A stretch of 64,000 bases of DNA. It comes from Pedobacter polaris (GTDB lineage: Bacteria > Bacteroidota > Bacteroidia > Sphingobacteriales > Sphingobacteriaceae). The stretch lies in contig NZ_SWBR01000001.1 of the NCBI RefSeq assembly GCF_005116505.1, forward strand, positions 186,001 through 250,000. The letters run 5' to 3'. This document shows positions 54,542 to 63,315 of this stretch, in pieces (positions within the stretch are counted from its first letter, which is position 1; every line of letters begins with the position of its first letter). Made by a program: the position numbers and the translations under genes. The notes below the pieces were generated by a model that had not been told where the DNA came from, did not search any database, and saw only the letters and a program-made list of their open reading frames with translations.

Positions 54542-56014
54542 TTATATTTTTGCGTATTCTTCTTGTTTAACACTATCAAACTTATCTAAAGACTCTACAT
54601 ATTCTGCAACTTGTTCTTTATCTAAGTGACCATCTTTGATCAATTCTAATTTTGCTTGCTCACTCGCACTCTTCAATAATAATTTAACCTCTGCTATTGC
54701 GATAGATGGCAATACTCTTAAGAATAATAAGAACAAGGTAAAGAATAATCCAATTGAACCTACAAATACACTTACATCAACCCATGTTGGATAGAACATT
54801 GCCCAACTTGATGGTAAGTAATCACGGTGTAATGAAGTAACGATAATTACAAAACGTTCAAACCACATACCGATGTTTACCACGATAGATAAAATCCAAG
54901 TAGCTGCAATATTGGTACGAATTTTCTTGAACCATAACAACTGTGGTGAGATAACGTTACAAGTCATCATCATCCAATATGCCCACCAGTAAGGTCCAGT
55001 AGAACGGTTAATGAATGCATATTGCTCATATTCTGAACCAGAATACCAAGCGATAAAAAACTCAGTCAAATAAGCCACACCTACAATCGAACCAGTTAAG
55101 ATGATAATCTTATTCATCGATTCAATGTGGAACATGGTGATGTAATTTTCAAGACCCAATACCTTACGTGCTACCAGCAATAAAGTTAATACCATTGCAA
55201 AGCCTGAGAAAATCGCCCCAGCCACAAAATATGGAGGGAAAATGGTAGTATGCCATCCAGGAATTACCGAAGTTGCAAAGTCCATTGATACAATTGTGTG
55301 TACCGAAAGTACCAGTGGTGTTGAAATACCCGCTAAGATTAAGGATACAGCCTCAAAACGTTGCCAAGTTTTTACGTTACCAGTCCATCCAAAAGAAAGA
55401 ACGGTATAAACTTTTTTACGCATACCTTCTGCTCTATCTCTAATTGTAGCAATATCAGGAAGTAAACCTGTATACCAGAACAATAATGATACTGAGAAGT
55501 AAGTTGAGATTGCAAACATATCCCATACTAGTGGTGAGTTAAAGTTAACCCAAAGCGACCCGAATTGGTTTGGCAATGGCAATACCCAATAAGCCAACCA
55601 TGGTCTACCCATGTGAGATACTACATAAGTTGCTGCACAAATAACGGCGAAAATTGTCATCGCCTCTGCAGAACGGTTAATGGAATTACGCCAGTTCTGA
55701 CGGAAGAGTAATAATACTGCAGAAATTAATGTTCCTGCGTGACCAATACCTACCCACCATACGAAACCGGTGATATCCCAAGCCCAACCTACTGTTTTAT
55801 TTAAGCCCCATGCTCCGATACCGAACCAGAAGGTATAACTTACGGCAACTACCCAAAGTGTAGCACCACAAAGTGAGATGATAAAGCCAATCCACCAAGC
55901 CCTATTTGGCTTGTTTTCTACCGGTAGTAAAATATCATCCGTAATTTGTGCATACGTAATATTTTTACCGGTAATTAATGGTTCTCTTAAAATTGATTCG
56001 TTATGTCCTGACAT
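54542..56014 (-). CDS. actC: Alternative complex III NrfD-like subunit ActC
   Basis: ActC is the ten-helix integral subunit with the quinol site that passes electrons to the iron-sulfur clusters of ActB. The 490-residue protein shows NRAWWIGFIISLCGATLW, WVGIGHAGTLISAVLLLFRQNWRNSINRSAEAMT, SMDFATSVIPGWHTTIFPPYFVAGAIFSG and NIGMWFERFVIIVTSLHRDYLPSSW, all characteristic. Lies 23 bases after actB. Confidence 0.96.
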   Translation of the reverse strand: MSGHNESILREPLITGKNITYAQITDDILLPVENKPNRAWWIGFIISLCGATLWVVAVSYTFWFGIGAWGLNKTVGWAWDITGFVWWVGIGHAGTLISAVLLLFRQNWRNSINRSAEAMTIFAVICAATYVVSHMGRPWLAYWVLPLPNQFGSLWVNFNSPLVWDMFAISTYFSVSLLFWYTGLLPDIATIRDRAEGMRKKVYTVLSFGWTGNVKTWQRFEAVSLILAGISTPLVLSVHTIVSMDFATSVIPGWHTTIFPPYFVAGAIFSGFAMVLTLLLVARKVLGLENYITMFHIESMNKIIILTGSIVGVAYLTEFFIAWYSGSEYEQYAFINRSTGPYWWAYWMMMTCNVISPQLLWFKKIRTNIAATWILSIVVNIGMWFERFVIIVTSLHRDYLPSSWAMFYPTWVDVSVFVGSIGLFFTLFLLFLRVLPSIAIAEVKLLLKSASEQAKLELIKDGHLDKEQVAEYVESLDKFDSVKQEEYAKI

Positions 56015-56037
56015 AATTTATATTGCTAAGTACGAGC

Positions 56038-59000
56038 TTAAGCGTGTACTTCTTTAGTTTCTGAATCTATATTTCTAATTTTTGTCATGTAACCAATACC
56101 TGGTTGTACGTTGATCTCCTCTAAAACATAGTAGATACGTTCGCTCTTTAATGCTTTAGCAACTTCTGAGTTTGGATCATTTTTATCACCAAAGATAATT
56201 GCGTTAGCTGAACAAGCTTGTTGGCAAGCCATTTTGATATCTCCATCTTTTAAAGCACGTTTCTCCATTTTAGCTGTTAATTTACCAGCTTGGATACGTT
56301 GAATACACATTGAGCATTTTTCCATTACCCCACGAGAACGTGTAGTAACATCTGGATTTAATACCAATTGTGTAAATTCATTATTCAAATAGTTATCGAA
56401 ACGTGAATCATTCCAGTAGTTAAACCAGTTGAAACGACGAACTTTGTATGGACAGTTGTTTGCACAATAACGTGTACCTACACAACGGTTATAAGCCATG
56501 TGGTTTAAACCATCTGATGAGTGTACTGTTGCCAATACCGGACAAACTGTTTCACATGGTGCGTGGTCACAGTGCTGACATAACATTGGTTGGTGAACAA
56601 CTGAAACATTGTCAAGATTTTCCATGTGGGCAATCTCTTTCTCTTCAGTTACATCATGGCCAGTTTTCTCATCGTTAAAGCTATAGTAACGATCGATACG
56701 CAACCAGTGCATTTCTCTACGTCTACGAACTTCATCTTTACCTACAACTGGAATATTATTTTCTACATTACAAGCAACAACACAAGAACCGCAACCAGTA
56801 CAAGCATTTAAGTCGATTGCCATTACCCAGTCGTTACCCAACTTCTCATGTTTATCGGTAGTCCATAAATCGTATACTTTATGTTTATGGTGGTTACCCG
56901 AACCAGCAGCAGGGTCTTTTAAATAATCTTTTAAAGTAGCCTCACGAATGATGTTTCTACCTTCAAATGAATAATGTGTTTGTGTCTGCGCCAATTCATC
57001 TCTCATTCCTGTTCCAGAAATCTTAACAGTAGTACCATATTTTAAAGTACCATTGCTAAAACTTGTAAAAGGAAAAGCATTTTTACCGACATTGTTACCG
57101 GCTTTACCAACTTTACTACGGCCATAACCTAAAGCTACAGAAGCAGTACCCATTGCTTGACCTGGTTGAATTAATACTGGAAGATCAATTGAATATCCGT
57201 TTTCACCTTTTACAGTTACTACATCAAATTCTTTATATCCTGATTTTTCAGCTTGTTTTGGCGAAAGGGCTAAGTAGTTATCCCAAGTTACTTTAGAAAC
57301 TGGGTCTGGTAATTCTTGTAAGAATGCATTATTGGCATATTTGCCATCACGCATTGGAATGCTTTCATAGATATGTAATTCTAAAGCATCTGTACCATTT
57401 CCTTTGGCTAAAGCTTTGCTGCTATTAGCGATTGAAGTAGCTACAGCATCTAATGACATACTAAAGCCATAAGCACCTGCAGTTTTTGCTGTTGCATTAA
57501 CTACACCACTTTGTAATAAATCATTCCAAGTTTTACCTACGGTTGGTAAGATTGTTGCTTCCCAATTGTTACGTACATATTGATAGTAATCCTGAACAGC
57601 AGCATCAGACCAGATCAATAAACTTTGTTCTGCTTGACGAGAGTTAAAAACTGGATTAATTGTTGGTTGTACAATAGAATAGAAACCTTCGTAAGTATTT
57701 GCATCACCCCATGCTTCTAAATAATTTGGAGTAATGGCAACAACATCACATAAATCTGAAGTTTCATCAACTCTGTCTGAGAAAGAAACTTTCAAAGCAA
57801 CTTTACTTAAAGCTGATTTAAAGTCTTCAATCTTTGTAGAGTCATAAGCTGGATTTGAATTTAAGAAGAAAACAGCAGCAACTTCACCTCTGTTCATTTC
57901 ATTAAGTAACTCAGCAAATTCTGCATCATTACCTTCATAACGTTTACAAGGATTATCTAAATCGATTGTAGCACCATAACTACCGATAGCAGCGTTAATG
58001 GCATTTACTAAAATCTGAGTAGAAACATCATTAGATCCAGAAACGACTAAAGATTTTCCTTTATTTTGTGTTAATTCTTTGGCAACTAATTTTAATGCTT
58101 TGTCTGCAGTTACATTATTTGGCAATGCACCACCAGCTAAATTGTTTCCAGTAATTGCATTATATAAGGTAATTAGCGCTGGTCCTTCTTCAGATAATTT
58201 AATCGGAACACGAGTATCAGCATTTGTACCTGTTAAGCTCATTCCAGTTTCGAATTGAAAATGGCGAGACATTTTTCCTTTTTCTAGGGATTTATGATTT
58301 CTGTTAGAAACATATTGGGCAGTAAATTCTTCACCGCTAATCCATGTACCTAAGAAATCTGCAGCAAAACTTACAATAAGGTCTGCTTTATCAAAATTGT
58401 ATTTAGGCAATACTGCTTTACCAAAGCTATTTTCATTTGCTTTGATGATACCTGTATAAGATACTGCATCATATTGCACATGTTTTGTAGTAGGATATTT
58501 AACCGCAAAATCTGTTACAACAGCTTTAGCAGACGGACTGTTTAAGCTAGATGAAACAATGCGAATCTTTTTACCTGAAGCTTGCGCCTTGTTTAATTCG
58601 CCTTTTACAAAGGCATCAACATCAGACCATAATGTTTTTTCTTCCTTTTTAAGTAAAGGATTTTTCAATTTAGAAACATCGTACAGATCTAAAACTGAAG
58701 CTTGCGCTTGAGCATCTGTACCTGTACTAAATATACCTGCATTAGGATTAACTTCAATTTTAATTGGGCGACCAACTACTGTTTTTACCAATACAGGATT
58801 ACCCTTGAAGGTAGAAACATAATAATTTGGGATACCTGGTACAACCTCTTCCGGACGAATTAAATAAGGAATTGATTTGTGTACAGGTGTTTTTTGACAA
58901 GCAGCCAAAGTAACGGCACCCAAACCAAAGCCTAAGGCTTTTAAAAAGTCGCGGCGTGGGGTAACTGTACTTAATCCTGCTTCACTTAAAACATCTTCTA

Positions 59001-59100
59001 TTGGAAGTGGCTCTGCAAATTCGTTTTTGTTGTTTTCAACAAAATCGGGAGTGTTTTTATACTCCTCTAAGCCTTTCCAGTATTTTTTATTGCTTTCCAT
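56038..59100 (-). CDS. actB: Alternative complex III iron-sulfur subunit ActB
   Basis: ActB joins a molybdopterin-oxidoreductase-like domain that has lost its cofactor to a ferredoxin-like domain. The 1020-residue protein begins with about 45 residues and then a Tat signal (RRDFLKALGFGLGAVTLAAC), the so-called TAT-variant arrangement. The C-terminal quarter carries the cluster ligands: CTGCGSCVVAC, CQHCDHAPCETVC, CVGTRYCANNCPY and CSMC...CQQAC. Those suit three [4Fe-4S] and one [3Fe-4S] cluster as known for the family. It lies 48 bases after actA. Confidence 0.96.
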   Translation of the reverse strand: MESNKKYWKGLEEYKNTPDFVENNKNEFAEPLPIEDVLSEAGLSTVTPRRDFLKALGFGLGAVTLAACQKTPVHKSIPYLIRPEEVVPGIPNYYVSTFKGNPVLVKTVVGRPIKIEVNPNAGIFSTGTDAQAQASVLDLYDVSKLKNPLLKKEEKTLWSDVDAFVKGELNKAQASGKKIRIVSSSLNSPSAKAVVTDFAVKYPTTKHVQYDAVSYTGIIKANENSFGKAVLPKYNFDKADLIVSFAADFLGTWISGEEFTAQYVSNRNHKSLEKGKMSRHFQFETGMSLTGTNADTRVPIKLSEEGPALITLYNAITGNNLAGGALPNNVTADKALKLVAKELTQNKGKSLVVSGSNDVSTQILVNAINAAIGSYGATIDLDNPCKRYEGNDAEFAELLNEMNRGEVAAVFFLNSNPAYDSTKIEDFKSALSKVALKVSFSDRVDETSDLCDVVAITPNYLEAWGDANTYEGFYSIVQPTINPVFNSRQAEQSLLIWSDAAVQDYYQYVRNNWEATILPTVGKTWNDLLQSGVVNATAKTAGAYGFSMSLDAVATSIANSSKALAKGNGTDALELHIYESIPMRDGKYANNAFLQELPDPVSKVTWDNYLALSPKQAEKSGYKEFDVVTVKGENGYSIDLPVLIQPGQAMGTASVALGYGRSKVGKAGNNVGKNAFPFTSFSNGTLKYGTTVKISGTGMRDELAQTQTHYSFEGRNIIREATLKDYLKDPAAGSGNHHKHKVYDLWTTDKHEKLGNDWVMAIDLNACTGCGSCVVACNVENNIPVVGKDEVRRRREMHWLRIDRYYSFNDEKTGHDVTEEKEIAHMENLDNVSVVHQPMLCQHCDHAPCETVCPVLATVHSSDGLNHMAYNRCVGTRYCANNCPYKVRRFNWFNYWNDSRFDNYLNNEFTQLVLNPDVTTRSRGVMEKCSMCIQRIQAGKLTAKMEKRALKDGDIKMACQQACSANAIIFGDKNDPNSEVAKALKSERIYYVLEEINVQPGIGYMTKIRNIDSETKEVHA

Positions 59101-59148
59101 TTAAGCTATATTACTGTTTATCGAACGTTCTTACTAAACTCTTATTAA

Positions 59149-60441
59149 TTAATAATGGCATTTACCACACTCTAAACCACCTAACATGGCTGGAGTAATT
59201 TTCTCGCCTTTTTTAATTTTCTCATGCGCCTTGATTATGTTCGCATAGAAAGCATCATTTTTCTTACCTGAAATATCAGCGTCTTTGTGACAATTGATAC
59301 ACCATTTCATGGTAAGTGGAGAGTACTGATAAATTTCTTCCATTGTATCAACTGGACCGTGACAAGCAAAACAAACTGGATCAGTTGGTTTTAAACCTTT
59401 TTCTTTACGGATAGCTTCTTCACCAACTACTACGTGTTGAGAGTGGTTGAAGTAAGCAAAATCTGGCAAGTTGTGTACACGAACCCATTCAACTGGTTTC
59501 TCTTTAGTTTTATCGTATGTCTGTTTATCAGCATCGTAACCTAAAGCATTGTATATTTTTTGAATTTCTGGAGAAATCAAACCATCCTCTGTTCTTGCCT
59601 GCACATTTTTATGGCAGTTCATACAAACATTTAAAGAAGGAATTGTTGAATTTTTTGATTTGAAAGCACCAGTATGGCAATATTGACATTCAATCTGGTT
59701 GATACCAGCGTGTAGCTCGTGAGAGAATTTAATTGGCTGTACTGGTTGGTAACCTGTGTGAACACCTGTTTCCCACATGCCCATCCAACCGAATGAACCT
59801 AGTACCATTACCAAACATAACACGAAGAAAAACACAAACTTTTTGTTTTTAAACATTCCACGTACACCAGCAACTAGTGATACGTTTTCTTCTTCTACTA
59901 CTTCAATGCCTTGTTTCTCTAAAATTAAGCGCTCTAACATTTTTACTGCACGGCCCAAAACAACCAATACAATAATTGAAAGAATGATAATTGCAATTAC
60001 ACCAGCAATTGAAAGACCAGAGGCACCTTCGTCTACCGTACCCGGGTTTTTTGGATCGCCTGCAACCTTAGGCTCACCAACCTTAGTATAAGCAATGATG
60101 TTTTTAATTTGATCATCCGTTAGATTAGGAAAAGCAGTCATTTCTGATGCTTTAAGCTTTGAAGCTTCGATAGCTTGCGCGTTTCCAGAAGCAATTAAAG
60201 CTTGGTTATTTCTAATCCATGGAATTAAAAACGACTCCTCAAGGGTAGTCATAAGCGGAGTTAACGCTGGACCCGTGCCGTCATGATCAAGAGCGTGACA
60301 AGAAGCACATTTACTTTTAAATAAAGTTTTACCCTCTACTAAATCTTGCGCTTGAGCTCCAGTTACAATTAAAAAAGAGAAAGCTGCAAAAACGAATGCC
60401 GACTTCCAAGCTCTTTTAAAAATTAATGAGATATTCCTCAT
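59149..60441 (-). CDS. actA: Alternative complex III multiheme cytochrome ActA with extra N-terminal cytochrome c domain
   Basis: A 430-residue exported cytochrome (signal to about residue 31) with six CxxCH sites. The first, CASCHALDHDGTG, is in a class I cytochrome c domain (about residues 35-120). Helices follow near residues 145-165 and 202-222, and the last five (CQYCH, CMNCH, CFACH, CINCH, CGKCH) form the pentaheme part that defines ActA. The monoheme domain fused in front is the odd part and would give the complex seven hemes counting ActE. First gene of the operon; TACTTTTG lies 82 bases upstream. Confidence 0.94.
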   Translation of the reverse strand: MRNISLIFKRAWKSAFVFAAFSFLIVTGAQAQDLVEGKTLFKSKCASCHALDHDGTGPALTPLMTTLEESFLIPWIRNNQALIASGNAQAIEASKLKASEMTAFPNLTDDQIKNIIAYTKVGEPKVAGDPKNPGTVDEGASGLSIAGVIAIIILSIIVLVVLGRAVKMLERLILEKQGIEVVEEENVSLVAGVRGMFKNKKFVFFFVLCLVMVLGSFGWMGMWETGVHTGYQPVQPIKFSHELHAGINQIECQYCHTGAFKSKNSTIPSLNVCMNCHKNVQARTEDGLISPEIQKIYNALGYDADKQTYDKTKEKPVEWVRVHNLPDFAYFNHSQHVVVGEEAIRKEKGLKPTDPVCFACHGPVDTMEEIYQYSPLTMKWCINCHKDADISGKKNDAFYANIIKAHEKIKKGEKITPAMLGGLECGKCHY

Positions 60442-60522
60442 AATGAGTATTTTATGCTGTTTTTTGAAATAAATTTTAAACCTAGATGATAATATGGCCT
60501 AGACCCCTCAGAAAGATTTGAA

Positions 60523-60530
60523 CAAAAGTA
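60523..60530 (-). promoter_or_regulatory. Putative promoter of the act-cta respiratory operon
   Basis: The minus strand reads TACTTTTG, a full match to TAnnTTTG, with a TTGG 16 bases upstream of it as a possible -33 element. It predicts a leader of about 75 bases before actA. The 304-base gap 60442-60745 otherwise holds the deoxyhypusine synthase terminator (60617-60653) and word-like sequence near 60690-60730. Confidence 0.55.
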
Positions 60531-60616
60531 AAATTTATTAAGTTACCAATGACATATTAATGACAGTGAAATACAATTTATAATCATTCTAAATTATTCA
60601 ATTTTCTGCTTTAACG

Positions 60617-60653
60617 CTAAAAAAATCAACAATTTTCAAAAACTGTTGATTTT
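60617..60653 (-). terminator. Terminator after the deoxyhypusine synthase gene
   Basis: AAAATCAACA at 60622-60631 pairs perfectly with TGTTGATTTT at 60644-60653; on the minus strand a run of T follows. It lies about 93 bases after the stop codon at 60746. Confidence 0.85.
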
Positions 60654-60689
60654 CTTATGCTTATCTTTTTTAAAAAAATTTGGAAGTTA

Positions 60690-60730
60690 TTTGGTCAATG
60701 CTTTATAGACCATTGGCCATTGACTATTAA
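60690..60730 (-). repeat. Word-like low-complexity sequence
   Basis: On the minus strand this reads AATAGTCAATGG, CCAATGGTCTAT and CATTGACCAAAT. ATTGACCAAAT and variants of GTCAATGG and GGTCTAT are shared with the leader at 31929-31966. It lies between the deoxyhypusine synthase stop and its terminator. Confidence 0.4.
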
Positions 60731-60745
60731 CCCTTAACTAACGAA

Positions 60746-61726
60746 TTACATCTTCAATATCCATGCAAAAATCAACGGACAAACAATAGTTGCATCAGAT
60801 TCTACAATGAATTTTGGCGTATGAATATCTAACTTACCCCAAGTTATCTTCTCATTTGGTACTGCACCAGAGTAAGAACCGTAAGAAGTTGTAGAGTCAG
60901 AAATTTGGCAGAAATAACTCCAAAAAGGAATATTTTCCATTTCCATATCTTGATATAACATTGGCACTACGCAAATTGGGAAATCGCCTGCAATACCCCC
61001 ACCTATTTGGAAAAAGCCTATACCTTTACCAGTTGAGTTTGCAATATACCAATCTGCCAACCAACCCATATATTCAATACCACTTTTCATGGTAGTTGCT
61101 TTTAATTCACTTTTCATTACATAAGACGCAAAGATATTTCCCATTGTAGAATCTTCCCACCCAGGAACAACAATTGGCAAATTCTTTTCAGCCGCAGCCA
61201 ACATCCATGAATTTTTAGGATCAATTTCATAGTATTGCTCCAAATCGCCACTTAGCAACATTTTATACATAAACTCGTGTGGAAAGTATCTTTCGCCAGC
61301 AGTATCTGCATCTTTCCAAATTTTATGAATGTGTTTTTGCAAACGACGGAAAGCCTCTTCTTCTGGAATACACGTATCAGTTACACGGTTGTAGTGGTTT
61401 TCTAACAAATCCCATTCGTCTTGCGGACTTAAATCACGGTAGTTTGGAACACGTTTATAATGTGAATGTGCAACAAGGTTCATAATGTCTTCCTCTAAGT
61501 TTGCACCTGTACATGAAATAATTGACACTTTATCTTGTCTAATCATCTCTGCTAAAGAAATTCCCAATTCTGCAGTACTCATTGCGCCTGCAAGAGTAAT
61601 CATCATTTTTCCACCTTCATCTAAATGGGTTTCATAACCTTTAGCTGCATCCATCATTGCCGCAGCGTTGAAATGAAGATAGTTAGTCTCCATAAATTTC
61701 GATATCGGTCCTCTTGTCGTACTCAT
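60746..61726 (-). CDS. Deoxyhypusine synthase family protein
   Basis: A 326-residue homologue of deoxyhypusine synthase, which in eukaryotes and archaea moves the aminobutyl group of spermidine to eIF5A. Bacteria lack eIF5A, and related bacterial enzymes make homospermidine or act on other amines. The catalytic Lys of the family is present: K298 in SGAVPNEKITWGKLDIHTPK. The NAD-site elements VSIISCTGANLEEDIMN and GFFQIGGGIAGDFPICVVP are also clear. I start at ATG 61726, because a TACTTTTG promoter element at 61751-61758 lies after the alternative ATG at 61774. Substrate unknown. Confidence 0.9.
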   Translation of the reverse strand: MSTTRGPISKFMETNYLHFNAAAMMDAAKGYETHLDEGGKMMITLAGAMSTAELGISLAEMIRQDKVSIISCTGANLEEDIMNLVAHSHYKRVPNYRDLSPQDEWDLLENHYNRVTDTCIPEEEAFRRLQKHIHKIWKDADTAGERYFPHEFMYKMLLSGDLEQYYEIDPKNSWMLAAAEKNLPIVVPGWEDSTMGNIFASYVMKSELKATTMKSGIEYMGWLADWYIANSTGKGIGFFQIGGGIAGDFPICVVPMLYQDMEMENIPFWSYFCQISDSTTSYGSYSGAVPNEKITWGKLDIHTPKFIVESDATIVCPLIFAWILKM

Positions 61727-61750
61727 CTTTATATTTTTATTGTTCGGTTG

Positions 61751-61758
61751 CAAAAGTA
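61751..61758 (-). promoter_or_regulatory. -7 element for the deoxyhypusine synthase gene
   Basis: The minus strand reads TACTTTTG, matching TAnnTTTG, 24 bases before ATG 61726. It supports that start over the ATG at 61774. Confidence 0.55.
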
Positions 61759-61827
61759 CGTATTTAGGATGCAATCCGAAAGTTCAATAGTTCATTTGTC
61801 AACTGCTAATTGAAAACTGAAAATGAG

Positions 61828-61909
61828 TTGGGCGTTCGAGCGGGCTTTGCGTTACAATCTTTTTGCAAGAAGAATGCAAAAAGGATTTTCATTGCAATCC
61901 CTAACGCAA
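61828..61909 (-). repeat. Dispersed hairpin repeat, copy B
   Basis: Inverted relative to copy A. On the + strand it holds TTGGGCGTT (61828-61836), CGGGCTTT (61841-61848) and CAATCCCTAACGCAA (61895-61909), the exact reverse complements of the three blocks of copy A. The centre is a different hairpin, TTTTTGCA (61860-61867) / TGCAAAAA (61875-61882). An ATG at 61823 opens a frame through this element into the next gene, but that is an artefact of the repeat. Confidence 0.8.
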
Positions 61910-61947
61910 TTTGCAATTGCAAAAAAAACAGTCTATAAAAATTACCT

Positions 61948-61955
61948 TACATTTG
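61948..61955 (+). promoter_or_regulatory. -7 element TACATTTG immediately before the BamA-like gene
   Basis: TACATTTG matches TAnnTTTG and lies five bases (CACCG) before ATG 61961. It predicts a nearly leaderless mRNA and supports that start. Confidence 0.5.
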
Positions 61956-61960
61956 CACCG

Positions 61961-63091
61961 ATGAAAAAAATCCTAATCTTCTTATCGCTTATTCTATTGG
62001 TTAATCCGCTTTGGGCACAAAAAAAACTGATTCAAAAGTTACTATCTAATGAGAAAGACACTACTCGGAAAGCTAGTTTTATGCCGATTCCTGTATTAGG
62101 TTATGCACAAGAAACAGGGTTTGAATTTGGCCTAGGTGCACTTTATTCATTTTATATGGACAGGAAAGATACCACTAACCGTAGCTCTAATTTTTCTGGA
62201 ACGGCATCTTATTCTACTAAAAAAACATACAATATATCTTTAAAGGGTGATGCTTGGACACCAGGTAATAAATACCACTTCATAGGTGAAGTAAGATTTA
62301 AAAAAATGCCTTTCAATTTTTATGGGCTTGGAAACAATACTTCTAAAGCCGATGAAGATCAGCTTGTACAACAACAATTCAAAATTCAGCTAGATGCGGA
62401 AAAAACATTTATTAAAAATGCTTATACAGGTGTTTCTGTAGGATTTGAGAATTACAGTTTTACCGATAAGGTTACTGGAGGCATTTACAGTTCATCACCA
62501 ATAGTATATGATAGAGCTGGGGGCTCGGTATTATATATTGGAGTATCTCAAAGTTATGACACTAGAAATTCTAACAATTACCCAACTAAAGGCTTTTTTG
62601 GGAGAATAACCTATCAATATGCTCCAGATATTTATGGCGGCAGCAATTTTACTGGTAGTCAGATAAAAGTAAATGTTCGAAATTTCTGGTCATTGGCACC
62701 AAAAGTAGTATTAGGTGTTCAAGGTTTGTACCATACAGTACAAGGCACACAAACTCCTTTTTATTTACTACCTCAATTGGGTAATGATGAAATGATGCGT
62801 GGTTATTATACTGGTCGTTACCGCGATGAGAATTTAATCGCTGCCCAAGCTGAGCTTCGTTATCGTTTTATGAATAGATTTGGTATTGTAGCTTTTGCTG
62901 GTGGAGGAAAGGTTTTCGCTAATGGTAATTTATCTTTAGACGATTTAAAACCTAATTATGGTCTTGGCGGAAGGTATTTCTTTGATACCGCCAAAGGTTT
63001 AAGCGTACGCTTAGATTATGGTGTTGGTGAGAAAAAAGCAAACGAGAAACGCCAAAGTGGTTTTTACATTAGTTTAGCTGAAGCTTTTTAG
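61961..63091 (+). CDS. BamA/TamA-type outer-membrane beta-barrel protein
   Basis: A 376-residue exported protein: signal peptide MKKILIFLSLILLVNPLWAQ, a short linker, then alternating strands of an Omp85-type barrel with no POTRA domains. Characteristic parts are FMPIPVLGYAQETGFEFGLGA, YDTRNSNNYPTKGFFGRITYQYAP, LPQLGNDEMMRGYYTGRYRDENL and the final GVGEKKANEKRQSGFYISLAEAF. ATG 61961 is chosen over 61823 because it opens the signal peptide and clears the repeat. Small Omp85-like barrels without POTRA domains have no settled function. Confidence 0.9.
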   Translation: MKKILIFLSLILLVNPLWAQKKLIQKLLSNEKDTTRKASFMPIPVLGYAQETGFEFGLGALYSFYMDRKDTTNRSSNFSGTASYSTKKTYNISLKGDAWTPGNKYHFIGEVRFKKMPFNFYGLGNNTSKADEDQLVQQQFKIQLDAEKTFIKNAYTGVSVGFENYSFTDKVTGGIYSSSPIVYDRAGGSVLYIGVSQSYDTRNSNNYPTKGFFGRITYQYAPDIYGGSNFTGSQIKVNVRNFWSLAPKVVLGVQGLYHTVQGTQTPFYLLPQLGNDEMMRGYYTGRYRDENLIAAQAELRYRFMNRFGIVAFAGGGKVFANGNLSLDDLKPNYGLGGRYFFDTAKGLSVRLDYGVGEKKANEKRQSGFYISLAEAF

Positions 63092-63122
63092 AGTAGCCAC
63101 AGATGCGCTGATTACCTTAGTA

Positions 63123-63200
63123 TTTGTCATTCCGACTTTGGAGGAATCTATGGGATGGAATTCTAATTATTAGATTCCTCACTGCGCGCTGAATGACAAA
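63123..63200. repeat. Dispersed inverted repeat (MITE-like hairpin), copy B
   Basis: A 78-base imperfect palindrome with ends TTTGTCATTC (63123-63132) and GAATGACAAA (63191-63200) and inner arms GGAATCTA / TAGATTCC. Its left arm differs from that of copy A (30322) at two of 28 bases. It lies 31 bases after the BamA-like stop and may also end that transcript. Confidence 0.85.
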
Positions 63201-63315
63201 AACAAGAATGCTTTTGCGCAACAAATAGGATATTTATTCTCAACTTCTAAAAATATTTCACAATTTAGCCTTTACTGCAGCTAGTTAAAATCAGCTATGC
63301 TAAATCCATCCTTTT

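Noticed and set aside
59777..60091. 104-residue open frame on the + strand
   Set aside because: Antisense to actA; its Thr/Ser/Pro-rich translation is what the reverse of helices and linkers gives.
61823..61960. N-terminal extension of the BamA-like protein
   Set aside because: The sequence is the dispersed repeat plus spacer; the signal peptide begins at 61961 and a promoter element lies just before it.
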